Shown: positions 27,264-37,079, counted from the stretch's first letter. The stretch: 64,000 bases of DNA from Dyadobacter sp. MSC1_007 (GCF_023667495.1 NZ_JAMOZL010000011.1:271204-335203), one strand, 5' to 3'. Notes: generated from the sequence alone by a model not told the origin. A program made the numbers and translations.

Positions 27264-27316
27264 ATTCGGTTACCGTTTCGGTTACCTATCTGATTTTCTA
27301 AATTAGGTAACCGAAT
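27264..27316. promoter_or_regulatory. Integrase arm-type sites, left end (GGTTACC type)
   Basis: Two direct copies ATTCGGTTACCG (27264-27275) and TTTCGGTTACCT (27276-27287) and one inverted copy AGGTAACCGAAT (27305-27316). Bases 27266-27289 recur exactly at 59739-59762. A partial copy AGTAACCT lies at 27251. Such repeats flanking a core are what Lambda/IntDOT-type integrases bind with their N-terminal domain. Role is inferred from position and repetition. Confidence 0.65.
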
Positions 27317-27414
27317 TTCCGAAAATAGCTTGTGTGATGTGGTTTTGAGGAAATCGATGCGTCGCCTGCGGGAAGTCCCCACAGGGAACATTTGATCACT
27401 TAAAGATGTGAAGG

Positions 27415-28725
27415 ATGAGAAGCAATCAGAAACTTTCGATCCTCTTCTGGCTATTCAAAGCCAAAGCAACCAAAGACGGCAAAGCGCCGATTTATGTCCG
27501 CATTACCATCGATGGCCTCGATGACGAAATCTCTCTCGGCAAAAAAGTGCAACCAGATGATTGGTGCAACCAAACCAAAAAGGTGACCGCCTCAGGAATG
27601 GAGGCAAAACTGATCAACATTGCCATCGATCAGGCGCGCACCTCGCTCACCTCCCAGTTCATGGTGCTGCAGTCGCAGTTTGAATGCATCACACCTACTA
27701 TGCTTAAAAATGTCTTCAGAGGCAAACCGGTGGAAGACAAAGAAGATGCTCCCAAACAAGGTTTAAAAAAGGAACAAACCTTACTTCAAGCTTTCGACGA
27801 ACATATCGAAAAATTCGAATTGATGGTCGAGCGCGGGATGCGTTCAGACAATACGCTGCGGCATTGGCGAAAACTCAAAAGGCATATTACCGCTTTTATC
27901 AAGTTTCAGTACAAAAAATCGGACCTGAATTTTTCCGAACTATCTGGTCTGTTTGCAGAAGAGCTTTACGAATACCTGACGCTTCACAAACCCAAACCGC
28001 TCGCGGAGGTATCTGCCCGTAAGGATGTCAAGTGGACAAGACAAATTGTAAAAATCGGCGTCAAGAAGGATTTCATAACACGGAACCCGATGGAAGGCTT
28101 CAAGTGCTCTGGTGGCGATGTTGAGGTAATCCCATTGGAATTTGAGCAGGTGGAGAGAATCCATCGAAAAAAATTACACGTTGAAAGGCTCGCGGAAGTG
28201 CGCGACGCCTTCATCTTCCAATGCTTTACCGGCTTTGCATACCAGGACATCTATGGACTTACACGGGACAGCATTACCCTCATCGGCCCGAAGAGGGAAA
28301 GGTGGCTTGTCCGTAAACGAGGAAAAACACAAGTCGGCGAAATGGTGCCTATACTACCGATTGTCGAGGAGCTGATTGCAAAGTACAAGAACCACCCCTA
28401 CTGCGTAGCACATGATAAGCTGATTCCAGTGAACAGTAATTTCAGGTATAATACGTATTTGAAGGAGCTCGCCGACCTCTGTGACATTCGGGACATCACG
28501 GGGAGTATCAGAAGGCTTGATACACATGACGCCAGGCATTTCTTTGCTGATATGATGCTCAATAACGGCGTACCATTGGAAGATGTCAGCAAGATGCTCG
28601 GTCATCGAAACATTAGAACAACGATGCGTTATTGCCGGGTTAGGAAATCACGAATTAGTGAGAATGTGGGGCTAGTAAAAGACAGATTGTTTACCAAAAA
28701 CGGCAAGCTTCGACAAGCTTCCTAA
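27415..28725 (+). CDS. Tyrosine recombinase (integrase) of the tRNA-Lys element
   Basis: 436 residues. N-terminal Arm-DNA-binding domain (SILFWLFKAKATKDGKAPIYVRITIDG), SAM-like core-binding domain (about 140-235) and a C-terminal catalytic domain with DTHDARHFFADMM, MLGHRNIRTT and the nucleophile in MRYCRV. As in Bacteroidota IntDOT-like enzymes, the first catalytic arginine position reads FTGFAYQDI without Arg. Compared with the second integrase (60057-61352) it has about eight extra residues (near DIRDITGSIRR) just before the HxxR motif. It begins 250 bp from attL and should catalyse integration and excision. Confidence 0.92.
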   Translation: MRSNQKLSILFWLFKAKATKDGKAPIYVRITIDGLDDEISLGKKVQPDDWCNQTKKVTASGMEAKLINIAIDQARTSLTSQFMVLQSQFECITPTMLKNVFRGKPVEDKEDAPKQGLKKEQTLLQAFDEHIEKFELMVERGMRSDNTLRHWRKLKRHITAFIKFQYKKSDLNFSELSGLFAEELYEYLTLHKPKPLAEVSARKDVKWTRQIVKIGVKKDFITRNPMEGFKCSGGDVEVIPLEFEQVERIHRKKLHVERLAEVRDAFIFQCFTGFAYQDIYGLTRDSITLIGPKRERWLVRKRGKTQVGEMVPILPIVEELIAKYKNHPYCVAHDKLIPVNSNFRYNTYLKELADLCDIRDITGSIRRLDTHDARHFFADMMLNNGVPLEDVSKMLGHRNIRTTMRYCRVRKSRISENVGLVKDRLFTKNGKLRQAS

Positions 28726-28743
28726 GCGCTATATAACTACTTA

Positions 28744-28779
28744 AACCGGCCGCCACCACTGTACTCCCGGCGGCCGGTT
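28744..28779 (+). terminator. Terminator of the first integrase
   Basis: GC-rich 11-bp perfect stem AACCGGCCGCC / GGCGGCCGGTT around a 14-nt loop, 18 bp after the stop codon. No strong T run follows; a weak tail TGGGACATAAAG is present. Confidence 0.65.
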
Positions 28780-28800
28780 GGGACATAAAGCATCAGGACG

Positions 28801-28905
28801 ACTATGCGTTACTATCGGATACGAAAATCGAGGATTAGCGACATGTGGCAAAAGTCCGTGATAAACTGTTCTGGAAACCGGGTGGGCTGCGAACTATTTC
28901 GCCCA
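28801..28905 (+). pseudogene. 3' remnant of a third integrase
   Basis: The frame from ACT ATG gives TMRYYRIRKSRISDM, the tyrosine-nucleophile end of an integrase like its neighbours (compare TMRYCRVRKSRISEN). A frameshift follows and another frame continues VRDKLFWKPGGLR, matching the LVKDRLFTKNGKLRQ end of the intact gene. Only the last about 35 codons remain. Confidence 0.7.
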
Positions 28906-29517
28906 ACTACTCCCACTATAAAGCACGCACAAACCCATTCCATTGCGCCATCCCCGAGCTTATCCCACTCGCTGCGCTGTTTACCCCAGGAAGGCGGCTG
29001 CACATTTGCATGTATTCCCGTATGTGTCTGATGCACTAATCGGCCGCGTTGATTTCGGCAATTTGTATGTCCTGACGACGAGTTACACACCGTGTTTGAA
29101 TTGTTGTAGCCTGCCGATATGTGCTCACGGAAAATAGGGTCGATCACAAATCTATTAGTAACGCAATCAAAACGTTCTCGAAGCCCTTAGGCAAAATTGA
29201 ACTGAAATTCAAATTCTATTTATAAGAACTATCCCTACAAATGAAGGGATAGTTCTCAGAGTAAAATGAAATGAAGGTACAATTTGCGAATCACTAGTTA
29301 CATACTTTTGAGTCCATAGATAGTAAGTATTTCGTACGGCAGTCACATACTGAGTTGCTGCTCTCATTTCAGATAAATAGGCGCTATGCACACACTCAGC
29401 AAATCACCTAATGCGCGCCTGTTTGTTTTAAAGGATTACTTAAAATGGGAATTCTCAGCCGATGACGTCTGGCAAATAATCTTAACTGTTCATTTCACAT
29501 AACCAACTTCAAGACCA
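28906..29517. other. Non-coding or decayed stretch
   Basis: No supported gene. An 11-bp perfect hairpin GAACTATCCCT / AGGGATAGTTC (29226-29255, 8-nt loop) is the only structured signal; it has no T run. The small frames here have no recognisable relatives. Confidence 0.5.
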
Positions 29518-30762
29518 ATGAAAACAAAACAACTACGCTCAACAAAAACGATTACTTCCGCGTTGTTCGCAGCAGCAGTCCTTTTAAGTTCTTCCTCGGT
29601 TTTTGCCCAGGTGAAAATAGGATCAAACCCTACGACGATCACCCCAAATGCCAATCTGGACGTGGAAGGAGTGAGTAACAGGCACACCGTCGTGCTGAAA
29701 TCCGGCCATGTCGGCATTGGCACTACAACACCCATCACCACGTTTCAGGTTACGGCAGTTGAAAAATTCGACTACCCTTTTGTACGAAATCTTGTTGCCC
29801 TCTTTGACCCGGTTGGAGGCCAGAACTTTGATTCGTCTGCTGCCATTGGAGTGAACGGAGCCCGTGCCGTATTTGGCTATGATGTGGACGCTCAACAGGG
29901 CAAATATGCCTTCCTAAGAGGAAACCAGAATACTGAGATTCGGTTGCAAGTTGTGGATGAGAACTCGAACTTATTTCCGAAACCATTGGTGATATCTGGC
30001 CGGACCGGTTCACATGGGCTCGTTGGTATCAACAACGACCTGCCACAATCCCAGCTAGATGTACGGGGAACGACAAAGGTCCTGGCAAGTGCCGCCTTAC
30101 AAACCGGTAATCTCTATAACGGCACGTCCAATATGAATGGTTTTGAAGCGGTTGCTAATACCAGCACCGGAGATGCCTATGTGGGTATTCAGCGTTCCGG
30201 AGGGGGGGCTCCGTTGTATCTCTCAAAACCCGTTGGTGCTGTCACCGGGCAAAGTCTTTTAGTTTTCGAGGTAGGTGGCAGCATTGTCGGCTCTGTCACA
30301 TACACCGGAACAGGAGTGTCGTTTAATGAAAATTCGGATCAGCGGCTGAAGGAAAATATCCGGACTTCAAAGTTCGGGCTAGAAGCGCTGAAAACCGTTA
30401 AAGTGTACGATTACAACTTTAAATCGGATAAAAATAAAACCATCTCTACCGGAGTACTCGCCCAGGAGCTACATAAAGTGTACCCGAGAGCTGTCAATGT
30501 AGGTGGTGTTGATGCCAGTACCAATCCCTGGCAGGTCGATTACAGCAAGCTCGTTCCAATGCTTGTAAAATCAGTACAAGAGCTTAACCAGATAGTAGAG
30601 TCTCTGAACCAAAAAGTGGGATTCCTGGAAGGTGAAAAAGCACAGCTGAGTGCAGACCTAAAGCAAAAGGAAGCTGCCTACAAAGAAGTTAGCGAGCGCA
30701 TAAGTCAGGTCGAACGTATGCTTGGCTCCCCGGCGGCTTCAATCGGATCTGTCAGTAAATAG
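29518..30762 (+). CDS. Tail-fibre-like surface protein with peptidase S74 (chaperone) domain
   Basis: 414 residues. Signal peptide TSALFAAAVLLSSSSVFA, then beta repeats (VGIGTTTPITTFQVTA; LVGINNDLPQSQLDVRG) as in phage-fibre-like Bacteroidota proteins. The C-terminus has the S74 intramolecular chaperone motif NSDQRLKENIRTSKFGLEALK, DYNFK and TGVLAQELHKVYPRAV, ending in a coiled coil (VKSVQELNQIVESLNQKVGF). The domain normally trimerises fibres and autocleaves before SDQRLK. Cell-surface or secreted fibre is likely; here it is element cargo beside a T9SS protein. Confidence 0.85.
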   Translation: MKTKQLRSTKTITSALFAAAVLLSSSSVFAQVKIGSNPTTITPNANLDVEGVSNRHTVVLKSGHVGIGTTTPITTFQVTAVEKFDYPFVRNLVALFDPVGGQNFDSSAAIGVNGARAVFGYDVDAQQGKYAFLRGNQNTEIRLQVVDENSNLFPKPLVISGRTGSHGLVGINNDLPQSQLDVRGTTKVLASAALQTGNLYNGTSNMNGFEAVANTSTGDAYVGIQRSGGGAPLYLSKPVGAVTGQSLLVFEVGGSIVGSVTYTGTGVSFNENSDQRLKENIRTSKFGLEALKTVKVYDYNFKSDKNKTISTGVLAQELHKVYPRAVNVGGVDASTNPWQVDYSKLVPMLVKSVQELNQIVESLNQKVGFLEGEKAQLSADLKQKEAAYKEVSERISQVERMLGSPAASIGSVSK

Positions 30763-30806
30763 AGCATGTCTCATCAAATGCTATTTACCCATAACAAAAC
30801 AGAACA

Positions 30807-32132
30807 ATGGAGAAAACATATAACAATTCTTCCGGGGGAAAAGTCTGGATTGCGGCAGTGATTGCTGGAATGCTGATACTGTCGGCCCCCTCGGCACAGG
30901 CGCAGGAGGGCAGTCAGGGTAATACCACCATCTTTGGTGGTGCTGAGATGACCTTCTTTGCCAACCATAACTTTGCTACTGGCGGCGGTGGCACCCAGCC
31001 CGGGGTGATCCTGACCCAACGTGAAGCAGGGAACTTCGGAGTCCTTAACTTTGCAGGCGCAAACCTAATCTCCACCAATGCCTCGGATGCAGGGTATGTG
31101 GACGGTTATGTACGCAAGTATGGAACAGGGGCATTTATCTTCCCGGTCGGCGACAATGGCAACCTCGGACCGTTTGCCGCCTCGGCAGACGGGACCATGG
31201 GCGCATATTTTCACTCAGACCCCAATACTGCGGTGACCAGTAACCTTTTTACAGGTACGGACTATGCTGCGCTTCCGACGGGCGGGCCATTTGCCACAAG
31301 CAGCATGGGCGCCAATCTCGATATCGTAAGCAGCGTGGAATACTGGGATATTGACGGAACGGGCGCTACACCCCTCACGCTAACCTGGGATGCAGGCAGT
31401 GCTATTGCGACCTTAACCAGCAGCCAGCTTAATAAATTAACCATAGTCGGTTGGAATGGGACTCAGTGGGTGGCCATCGCTTCCAAAGTGGATGTAACAT
31501 CTATCCTAGGTGGCACCAGCGACCTGACTGCCGGATCCATCACTACGACCGCCGCTGTTGTTCCCAACTCTTACACGGCCTATACTTTTGCATCGCTCAC
31601 GGTGCCGCTTCCGGTCACGCTGGCCCGTTTTGAGGCGGTTAGGGAAGGCAGCACAGCGCTGTTGACCTGGTCGACCACAGAGGAAACTAATAGCGACCGT
31701 TTTGACGTGGAACGTAGCGCGGATGGCAGCCATTGGAAAAACATCGGCGTAGTCCAATCGACCGGGGAAAGCAAAACACAGGTTGATTACCGTTTTGTAG
31801 ATGTTAACCCGTATGCTGAAAATTTGTACCGTTTGCGGATGGTCGACAATGACGGGACGTTTGCTTACAGCCGTATCCGAAATGTTCAGTTTGAAAATTT
31901 GGAGAACAGGGTTGTGTATCCAAACCCCGTGAATGACAAGTTATTTATCAAAGACTACACCAGAGTTTCCGACTTGCGGATTCTAGATATGAATGGTAAA
32001 GTCGTTCACCGATCGGAAGCGCTTAAAAACGGCGAAGTCAACGTCTCCAAATTAGCAGCCGGTGTGCACGTGGTGGAAATCACATGGCCGGCCGGTGAAA
32101 AAACAACCCAAAAGATCCTGATCCGGAAATGA
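30807..32132 (+). CDS. T9SS type A sorting-domain surface protein
   Basis: 441 residues. Signal peptide VIAGMLILSAPSAQA; the body has repeats of a beta-rich type (GYVDGYVRKYGTGAFIFPVGDNG) and the linker PLPVTLARFEAVREGSTALLTW, then a C-terminal sorting domain VVYPNPVNDKLFIKDY ... GVHVVEITWPAGEKTTQKILIRK. It starts 44 bp after the fibre-like gene, so both may form one unit. The linker is close to the one in the truncated surface protein at 1-1460. Confidence 0.85.
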   Translation: MEKTYNNSSGGKVWIAAVIAGMLILSAPSAQAQEGSQGNTTIFGGAEMTFFANHNFATGGGGTQPGVILTQREAGNFGVLNFAGANLISTNASDAGYVDGYVRKYGTGAFIFPVGDNGNLGPFAASADGTMGAYFHSDPNTAVTSNLFTGTDYAALPTGGPFATSSMGANLDIVSSVEYWDIDGTGATPLTLTWDAGSAIATLTSSQLNKLTIVGWNGTQWVAIASKVDVTSILGGTSDLTAGSITTTAAVVPNSYTAYTFASLTVPLPVTLARFEAVREGSTALLTWSTTEETNSDRFDVERSADGSHWKNIGVVQSTGESKTQVDYRFVDVNPYAENLYRLRMVDNDGTFAYSRIRNVQFENLENRVVYPNPVNDKLFIKDYTRVSDLRILDMNGKVVHRSEALKNGEVNVSKLAAGVHVVEITWPAGEKTTQKILIRK

Positions 32133-32226
32133 GTTGATAGAAAAGTAATTCTGAACATCTTTCCGATTCATCGGGAAGATGTTTTTTCATTACACAGTTC
32201 CCATAAGCAAGCACCCTTTTCCCACT

Positions 32227-32835
32227 ATGAACGTCCTGATCATTGAAGACAGCCCGCTCTTATTAAATAGCTTCCGTTCGAGCGTATTAAAAGAATATCC
32301 TCAATCGCGCATTTTCGAGGTAGACACCATAGAAGAATGTGCTCCCATTTTACGAGACAACCCGTTTAAGCTGTTGATACTCGATATCAATGTTTCCGAC
32401 GGACACGACATGGACACTGTCGCCTCCATCCGAAATCTTTATCCAAAGCTCCCGATCCTAGTGTACCTGGCAGAGGAATACGTATACCTCGCCCATTTCA
32501 TTCAGTCCGGCGCCAATGGTTTCATTTCAAAGAAATCGACCGCGAATGAAATCCAGGATGCTTTAACCACAGTATCCGCTGGTAACAGATATCTAAGCGG
32601 CGATGTGCAAGAGTTCCTCCTTATGCAGTTAGTACCAAAGGGTGGGCAACCGACGCTTTCACGTACCGAAAGGATCGTTGCCCAAATGCTTGCAGATAAT
32701 AAATCCTATGATCAGGTAGCATCAGTTCTGGGTGTTAAGCGAAGCACAATAGCCGTCTATAAGCGCCGCGTTTTTCACAAACTTGGAGTGAAAAATATGT
32801 TGGAATTTTTTAAAAAGATGTTGTCGGTTTACTAA
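32227..32835 (+). CDS. Response regulator, NarL/LuxR type
   Basis: 202 residues from ATG at 32227; the 48 bp upstream in frame (from 32179) lack a receiver-like start. Receiver domain MNVLIIEDSPLLLNS, phosphoacceptor D in LLILDINVSDG, conserved K in FISKKST. The C-terminal LuxR helix-turn-helix reads LSRTERIVAQMLADNKSYDQVASVLGVKRSTIAVYKRRVFHKLGV. It lies between the surface proteins and the sensor kinase, on the same strand. Confidence 0.9.
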   Translation: MNVLIIEDSPLLLNSFRSSVLKEYPQSRIFEVDTIEECAPILRDNPFKLLILDINVSDGHDMDTVASIRNLYPKLPILVYLAEEYVYLAHFIQSGANGFISKKSTANEIQDALTTVSAGNRYLSGDVQEFLLMQLVPKGGQPTLSRTERIVAQMLADNKSYDQVASVLGVKRSTIAVYKRRVFHKLGVKNMLEFFKKMLSVY

Positions 32836-32842
32836 CCGACAA
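32821..32842 (+). terminator. Hairpin overlapping the response-regulator stop codon
   Basis: Perfect 9-bp stem TTGTCGGTT / AACCGACAA with loop TACT; the stop TAA straddles the loop and the 3' arm. No T run follows, so this could be a terminator or an RNA-stability element. From 32843 to the kinase start (33097) nothing else was recognised. Confidence 0.5.
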
Positions 32843-33096
32843 CAGCCTGGCCATTAATGTGTTTACCCGAAACCAGTCGACCTTACGGATTAATGAGAAT
32901 CAAGATTATGGCAGTCCGGCACTTCTGCTCAGTCCCGAAAATAAGCAGCACAGCATTTATTAGGCCGGACATTTGTAAAATTCCCTCCTGGAAAGCTTTG
33001 TTCTACAAATTATTTCTACAATTTGTTTAGAAGTAAAAATACCTGCTAATTTGAGGATTAGAAGATATTTGTGCAGAATCAACGGAAAATTCAGGG

Positions 33097-36000
33097 GTGG
33101 GTAAAAATTTTTATTGCTTAGTTTGTTGTTTAATCTTTCTTCTGCCTGAAATCTCGCTTGGCCAGGGCAAACAAAAAGGTGCTGAACCGCTATCTGCATA
33201 CCACATAAATCATTACACAGATGAGAACGGATTGCCTCAAAATAGCGTCAAATCAATTGTCTCAGACTCCATAGGTAATATATGGCTTGCCACAGAAAGA
33301 GGGCTCGCCCGGTTTGACGGAAAGCACTTTACGATCTTTGATCATTTTGGCAGTTCTCATTCAGACCGGAGTATTGCGTCTTTTCAGCCAAACCCTGTTT
33401 CTTCAAGTAACGGCTTCTTTGCTATCAATAATGAGAAAGTTTACATTCATGTAACCGGTGGCCGGGCGATCAGAGATAGTGGCTTCTATAAGAAACAGTT
33501 GCTGTCGCAACCCTTTACCGACCGAACAAACAGGAACGGCCACATCGCAGAGGGGCTCCCAAGCCCTTCCATAGATCACGTTGCACCCTGGTATTATTAC
33601 CTTGTGCCAACCGGCCTAGATCGATATTTTGTCTATAACAGGAAAAATATCGAATACTACGTTCGAAAAAAGAAGGCAAAATCCGCAATCCTGCCAGACA
33701 AGAGCTTTTGGGACTTTTTTCAGCTAGACGGTGATCTCTACCATATAGAAAACGGGATATTCACCTGGTACGCAAGTAAGGGTTCTTCCTTCGGGCGACA
33801 AATTAAGCTTTCGGGGGATATCCTACGTCATCCTTTGTACTCAGCAACGAGATCACCGGAGATTTTTTGGAACAATTGCGCTAATCAGGTGTTCATTTTG
33901 CTCGGCAAATCCCTTTACGCTTTATATGCAGGCGCTGAGGGTGGGTTAATTTCCCGTCTGATCCTGGAAGGGTTCGACTTTCAGGCTAACAAGATCAAGG
34001 CCGTATATTACGACCCCAATGCAAAAAGGATTTTTTTAGGTAGTCCTGTTAATGGATTATATATCCTGAAAAGAAAGCCGTTTCACACATATACAGCGGA
34101 CTTCAAAGGTACGGACAATGTATTTTATGGGCAGGCCGCACTCGATAGCGGCAGCATCCTCTCCGCTCAGGGCGTTATATTAAGCCTCGATCGACCTAAC
34201 GGCAAAATGTCTGCAAGCCAGTTGGAACAGGTCACGCGGGTTGTAGGTTGGGACAAATCCAGCATTTTGGTTGACCGCTCAGGAAGGATTTGGTGTAAAC
34301 ACCGCAACTCATTCTATTTGTTTAAGGCAGCTAGTAAGGTGCCAGAAATAAAATGGGATTTGCCCGGAGAGATAAGCCTGTTTTATGAAGGGAAAGATGG
34401 TAAAATCTGGATAGGGACAAGGACCGCAGGGCTGTATTATATCGACCCAACTGTTCCCGGCTGCGCTCCGAGACTATTCATATTTGGGAATTTACTCGAT
34501 ATTTCATTCCTGCAACAGCAATCTGCGGACATACTGTGGGTTGCCACACAAAAAGGGCTATACAAAGTAATGTTGAAAAACAAGAGGGTGTTTTACATCA
34601 GGGGGCTTGAAAAGATTTATATCCGAAGTTTACACATTTCGGAAGACGATGACCGGGTTTGGATCACCAGCTATAAGGATGGGCTATTTCTGTTGAACAA
34701 CAACCGGTTGACTCATTTTCCATTAGACAAACAGATGCATATGGCCAGCGCGCATTGCATCGTCGAAGACCGTAAGGGCTTTTTCTGGATCACTACAAAC
34801 AAAGGTTTGTTACAAGTGCTTAAAGAAGACCTGTTAAACTATACGAAAAAGCGGACGGAGGTATATTATCATTATTATTCGAAAGCGGACGGGCTGAATT
34901 CAAATGAATTCAACGGTGGCTGTCAGCCTTGCGCAGTCCGGTTACCTACGGGGCTTGTATCGTTACCCTCGATGAATGGCCTTGTCTGGTTTAAACCTGA
35001 GCAGACCTCTGCTGAGCTCCCCGACAAAGCCATCATCGTTGACCGGATAGAGATTGACGGGGAAAGTGCCCGTCTGAAAGAAGGGAGGGTCCTATTCAAA
35101 CAGGATCAGAAACAACTGAGGCTGTACGTTACTACACCCTACTTTGGAAATCCGAACAACGTCAATTTTTCTTATGCACTGACCAGGCAGCAAAGCTTGC
35201 CTTCAGGACCGGATTGGATCGGTATAGATGGCGCCGACGACTTTATAAACATACTGCGGCTGTCGAAGGGAAGCTATGCCTTACATGTCCGAAAGAAAAA
35301 TGGCTTTCGCGCCGGTGACTATGAATACAAGACCTTAACTATTATAGTGCCGCCGCTTTGGCACGAAACCTGGTGGTTTTATTCGCTGTGTGGTCTGTTG
35401 TTGCTACTGATGGCATTAACCCTCTTCCAGATCCGGTTGAAGTCCATCAAAAAGAGAAATGTATTGCTTGAAAACCTAGTTACCGATCGTACCAAGGCCT
35501 TGAACGAAACTCTGGGAAGCCTGGAAGAATCACAAAGCGAGCTATTGGGTCAGATGCAGCTCCAATCCAGGTTAATGGCCTCGATCGCACATGACGTGCG
35601 GACGCCTCTACATTCCGCTATTGTTGTCGCCGGGGAACTGAGGAAAATGATTACAGAACAGCAATATGATCGCGCATCGATCTACGGTAAACATGTTGAA
35701 GAAGCCATGCAGGGCATGAAAAATTCATTGGAAGATCTGCTGGCTTACGTCAAGGCTCAGGTTTACAAAAAGAAGATCGTCAAAGAAGAGGTAGCATTGT
35801 CGGGGCTGATAGAAAAGAATTTTCAGCTATATGGCAAAGCCATCAAAAACAATCCCAATACCTTTGTTAATGATATCGCCCATCATATCACCGTTTTTAC
35901 CAGCCCGCAATTGTTGGATATCATCATCCACAACTTGGTAGATAATGCTAATAAATTCACGGAAAACGGTGTTATAAGGGCATATACCGAGCAAGAGCAC

Positions 36001-36273
36001 CAAGCTATAAAGCTAATTATCGAAGATTCGGGGAAAGGCATGCCCGAAAAACTTTTCACTTGGTTTGCAGCATCGGAAACTACTGATGTCCCGGAGAATT
36101 ATCACGGAATTGGACTGCTGATCGTTAAGGAAATCGCGCCTCTTGTTTCAGCAGGTTTGCAGGTGGCATATGACGATCAAGGTACCCGTTTTACACTTTT
36201 GTTCCCCCCGTCCCCTTCGGCCCTGCAAGATCAGGCAGGACCTATTGTTCGCCGGGAGCATTTACTTTCTTGA
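33097..36273 (+). CDS. Sensor histidine kinase with beta-propeller (Reg_prop/Y_Y_Y) sensor
   Basis: 1058 residues from GTG at 33097; no ATG lies between the upstream stop (33052) and this codon, and the signal peptide CLVCCLIFLLPEISLG follows at once. The extracellular part has propeller repeats (GLPQNSVKSIVSDSIGNIWLATERGLARFDG; GKDGKIWIGTRTAGLYYID) and a Y_Y_Y domain, then TM WFYSLCGLLLLLMALTLF, a coiled linker, and HisKA with H832 in SIAHDVRTPLHSA. The ATPase domain has DNANKF, DSGKGMPEKL and GIGLLIVKEIA. It has no receiver domain, so it should signal to one of the separate response regulators beside it. Confidence 0.92.
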   Translation: MGKNFYCLVCCLIFLLPEISLGQGKQKGAEPLSAYHINHYTDENGLPQNSVKSIVSDSIGNIWLATERGLARFDGKHFTIFDHFGSSHSDRSIASFQPNPVSSSNGFFAINNEKVYIHVTGGRAIRDSGFYKKQLLSQPFTDRTNRNGHIAEGLPSPSIDHVAPWYYYLVPTGLDRYFVYNRKNIEYYVRKKKAKSAILPDKSFWDFFQLDGDLYHIENGIFTWYASKGSSFGRQIKLSGDILRHPLYSATRSPEIFWNNCANQVFILLGKSLYALYAGAEGGLISRLILEGFDFQANKIKAVYYDPNAKRIFLGSPVNGLYILKRKPFHTYTADFKGTDNVFYGQAALDSGSILSAQGVILSLDRPNGKMSASQLEQVTRVVGWDKSSILVDRSGRIWCKHRNSFYLFKAASKVPEIKWDLPGEISLFYEGKDGKIWIGTRTAGLYYIDPTVPGCAPRLFIFGNLLDISFLQQQSADILWVATQKGLYKVMLKNKRVFYIRGLEKIYIRSLHISEDDDRVWITSYKDGLFLLNNNRLTHFPLDKQMHMASAHCIVEDRKGFFWITTNKGLLQVLKEDLLNYTKKRTEVYYHYYSKADGLNSNEFNGGCQPCAVRLPTGLVSLPSMNGLVWFKPEQTSAELPDKAIIVDRIEIDGESARLKEGRVLFKQDQKQLRLYVTTPYFGNPNNVNFSYALTRQQSLPSGPDWIGIDGADDFINILRLSKGSYALHVRKKNGFRAGDYEYKTLTIIVPPLWHETWWFYSLCGLLLLLMALTLFQIRLKSIKKRNVLLENLVTDRTKALNETLGSLEESQSELLGQMQLQSRLMASIAHDVRTPLHSAIVVAGELRKMITEQQYDRASIYGKHVEEAMQGMKNSLEDLLAYVKAQVYKKKIVKEEVALSGLIEKNFQLYGKAIKNNPNTFVNDIAHHITVFTSPQLLDIIIHNLVDNANKFTENGVIRAYTEQEHQAIKLIIEDSGKGMPEKLFTWFAASETTDVPENYHGIGLLIVKEIAPLVSAGLQVAYDDQGTRFTLLFPPSPSALQDQAGPIVRREHLLS

Positions 36274-36883
36274 ACAGTTCAAAAACGTTGGTGACCCCCA
36301 TTTTTTCAAAGACCCTGGCTTTGTAGCTGCTCACCGTGTTGGGACGTAAGTCGAGTACGGCCCCGATTTCCTTCACCCATTTCCCCTTTAACATCAGCTC
36401 CATAATTTCACTTTCCCTTCGCGACAAGCCTTTAACCAGTTGCGCACGACGATGCGACTTACTGCCTGACTGCATATTATTGAGCAGTTGTTGCTGGATG
36501 GCAGGACTTATATATTTGCTTCTTTCCATTACAATCTCCATAGCTGCCATGGCCTCATTTTTTGGCGCTGCTTTAGATAAATAACCGTTGGCACCCGCCG
36601 TAATATAGTCTAGTGCATATTTTCCCTCATCTGCCGCCGAACACACCAGGATCGCCACTCCCGGCTGTTGCTCCCTCATTTGATCAATCATTGCGGTTCC
36701 CTTGCCGCCGGGAATGTCAATGTCAAGCATAACCAAGTCAAACGAATGACTGCCCATGAGCCTTAACGCTTCGCCAAAATTTTCTGCTTCAAATGGTTCA
36801 ATTTGGCCATATAGCTCATTCAGCATAATTCTCTGGCTCAACCGTACCATAAAATGGTCTTCGACAATCAGGATTTTTTTCAC
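36242..36883 (-). CDS. Response regulator, NarL/LuxR type, convergent with the kinase
   Basis: 213 residues. Receiver MKKILIVEDHFMVRLSQ, phosphoacceptor D in VMLDIDIPGGKG, K in YLSKAAP; C-terminal LuxR domain LSRRESEIMELMLKGKWVKEIGAVLDLRPNTVSSYKARVFEKMGV. Its 3' end overlaps the 3' end of the kinase gene by 32 bp in convergent orientation, so the two transcripts would be antisense there. The sequence from 36884 to 37079 holds nothing recognised. Confidence 0.9.
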   Translation of the reverse strand: MKKILIVEDHFMVRLSQRIMLNELYGQIEPFEAENFGEALRLMGSHSFDLVMLDIDIPGGKGTAMIDQMREQQPGVAILVCSAADEGKYALDYITAGANGYLSKAAPKNEAMAAMEIVMERSKYISPAIQQQLLNNMQSGSKSHRRAQLVKGLSRRESEIMELMLKGKWVKEIGAVLDLRPNTVSSYKARVFEKMGVTNVFELFKKVNAPGEQ

Positions 36884-37079
36884 TTAAAGACGCTTTGTGT
36901 CATAGTTCGAGTTAACGAATTATATGCAAATTGTAGCAATAGTTCTATAAAATCACACATAACCTTCAAAAAAAAATTTCTAGTTTTCCTTAAAGGTTTG
37001 AATAATGACAACCAACCCAAAATCGGTACTGCCCCAAAAGGTGCGCCTACACAACGATACAAACAAACGGGGAAGTAAT

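Noticed and set aside
28812..29147. 111-residue minus-strand frame over the integrase remnant
   Set aside because: Antisense to the remnant, which explains its openness.
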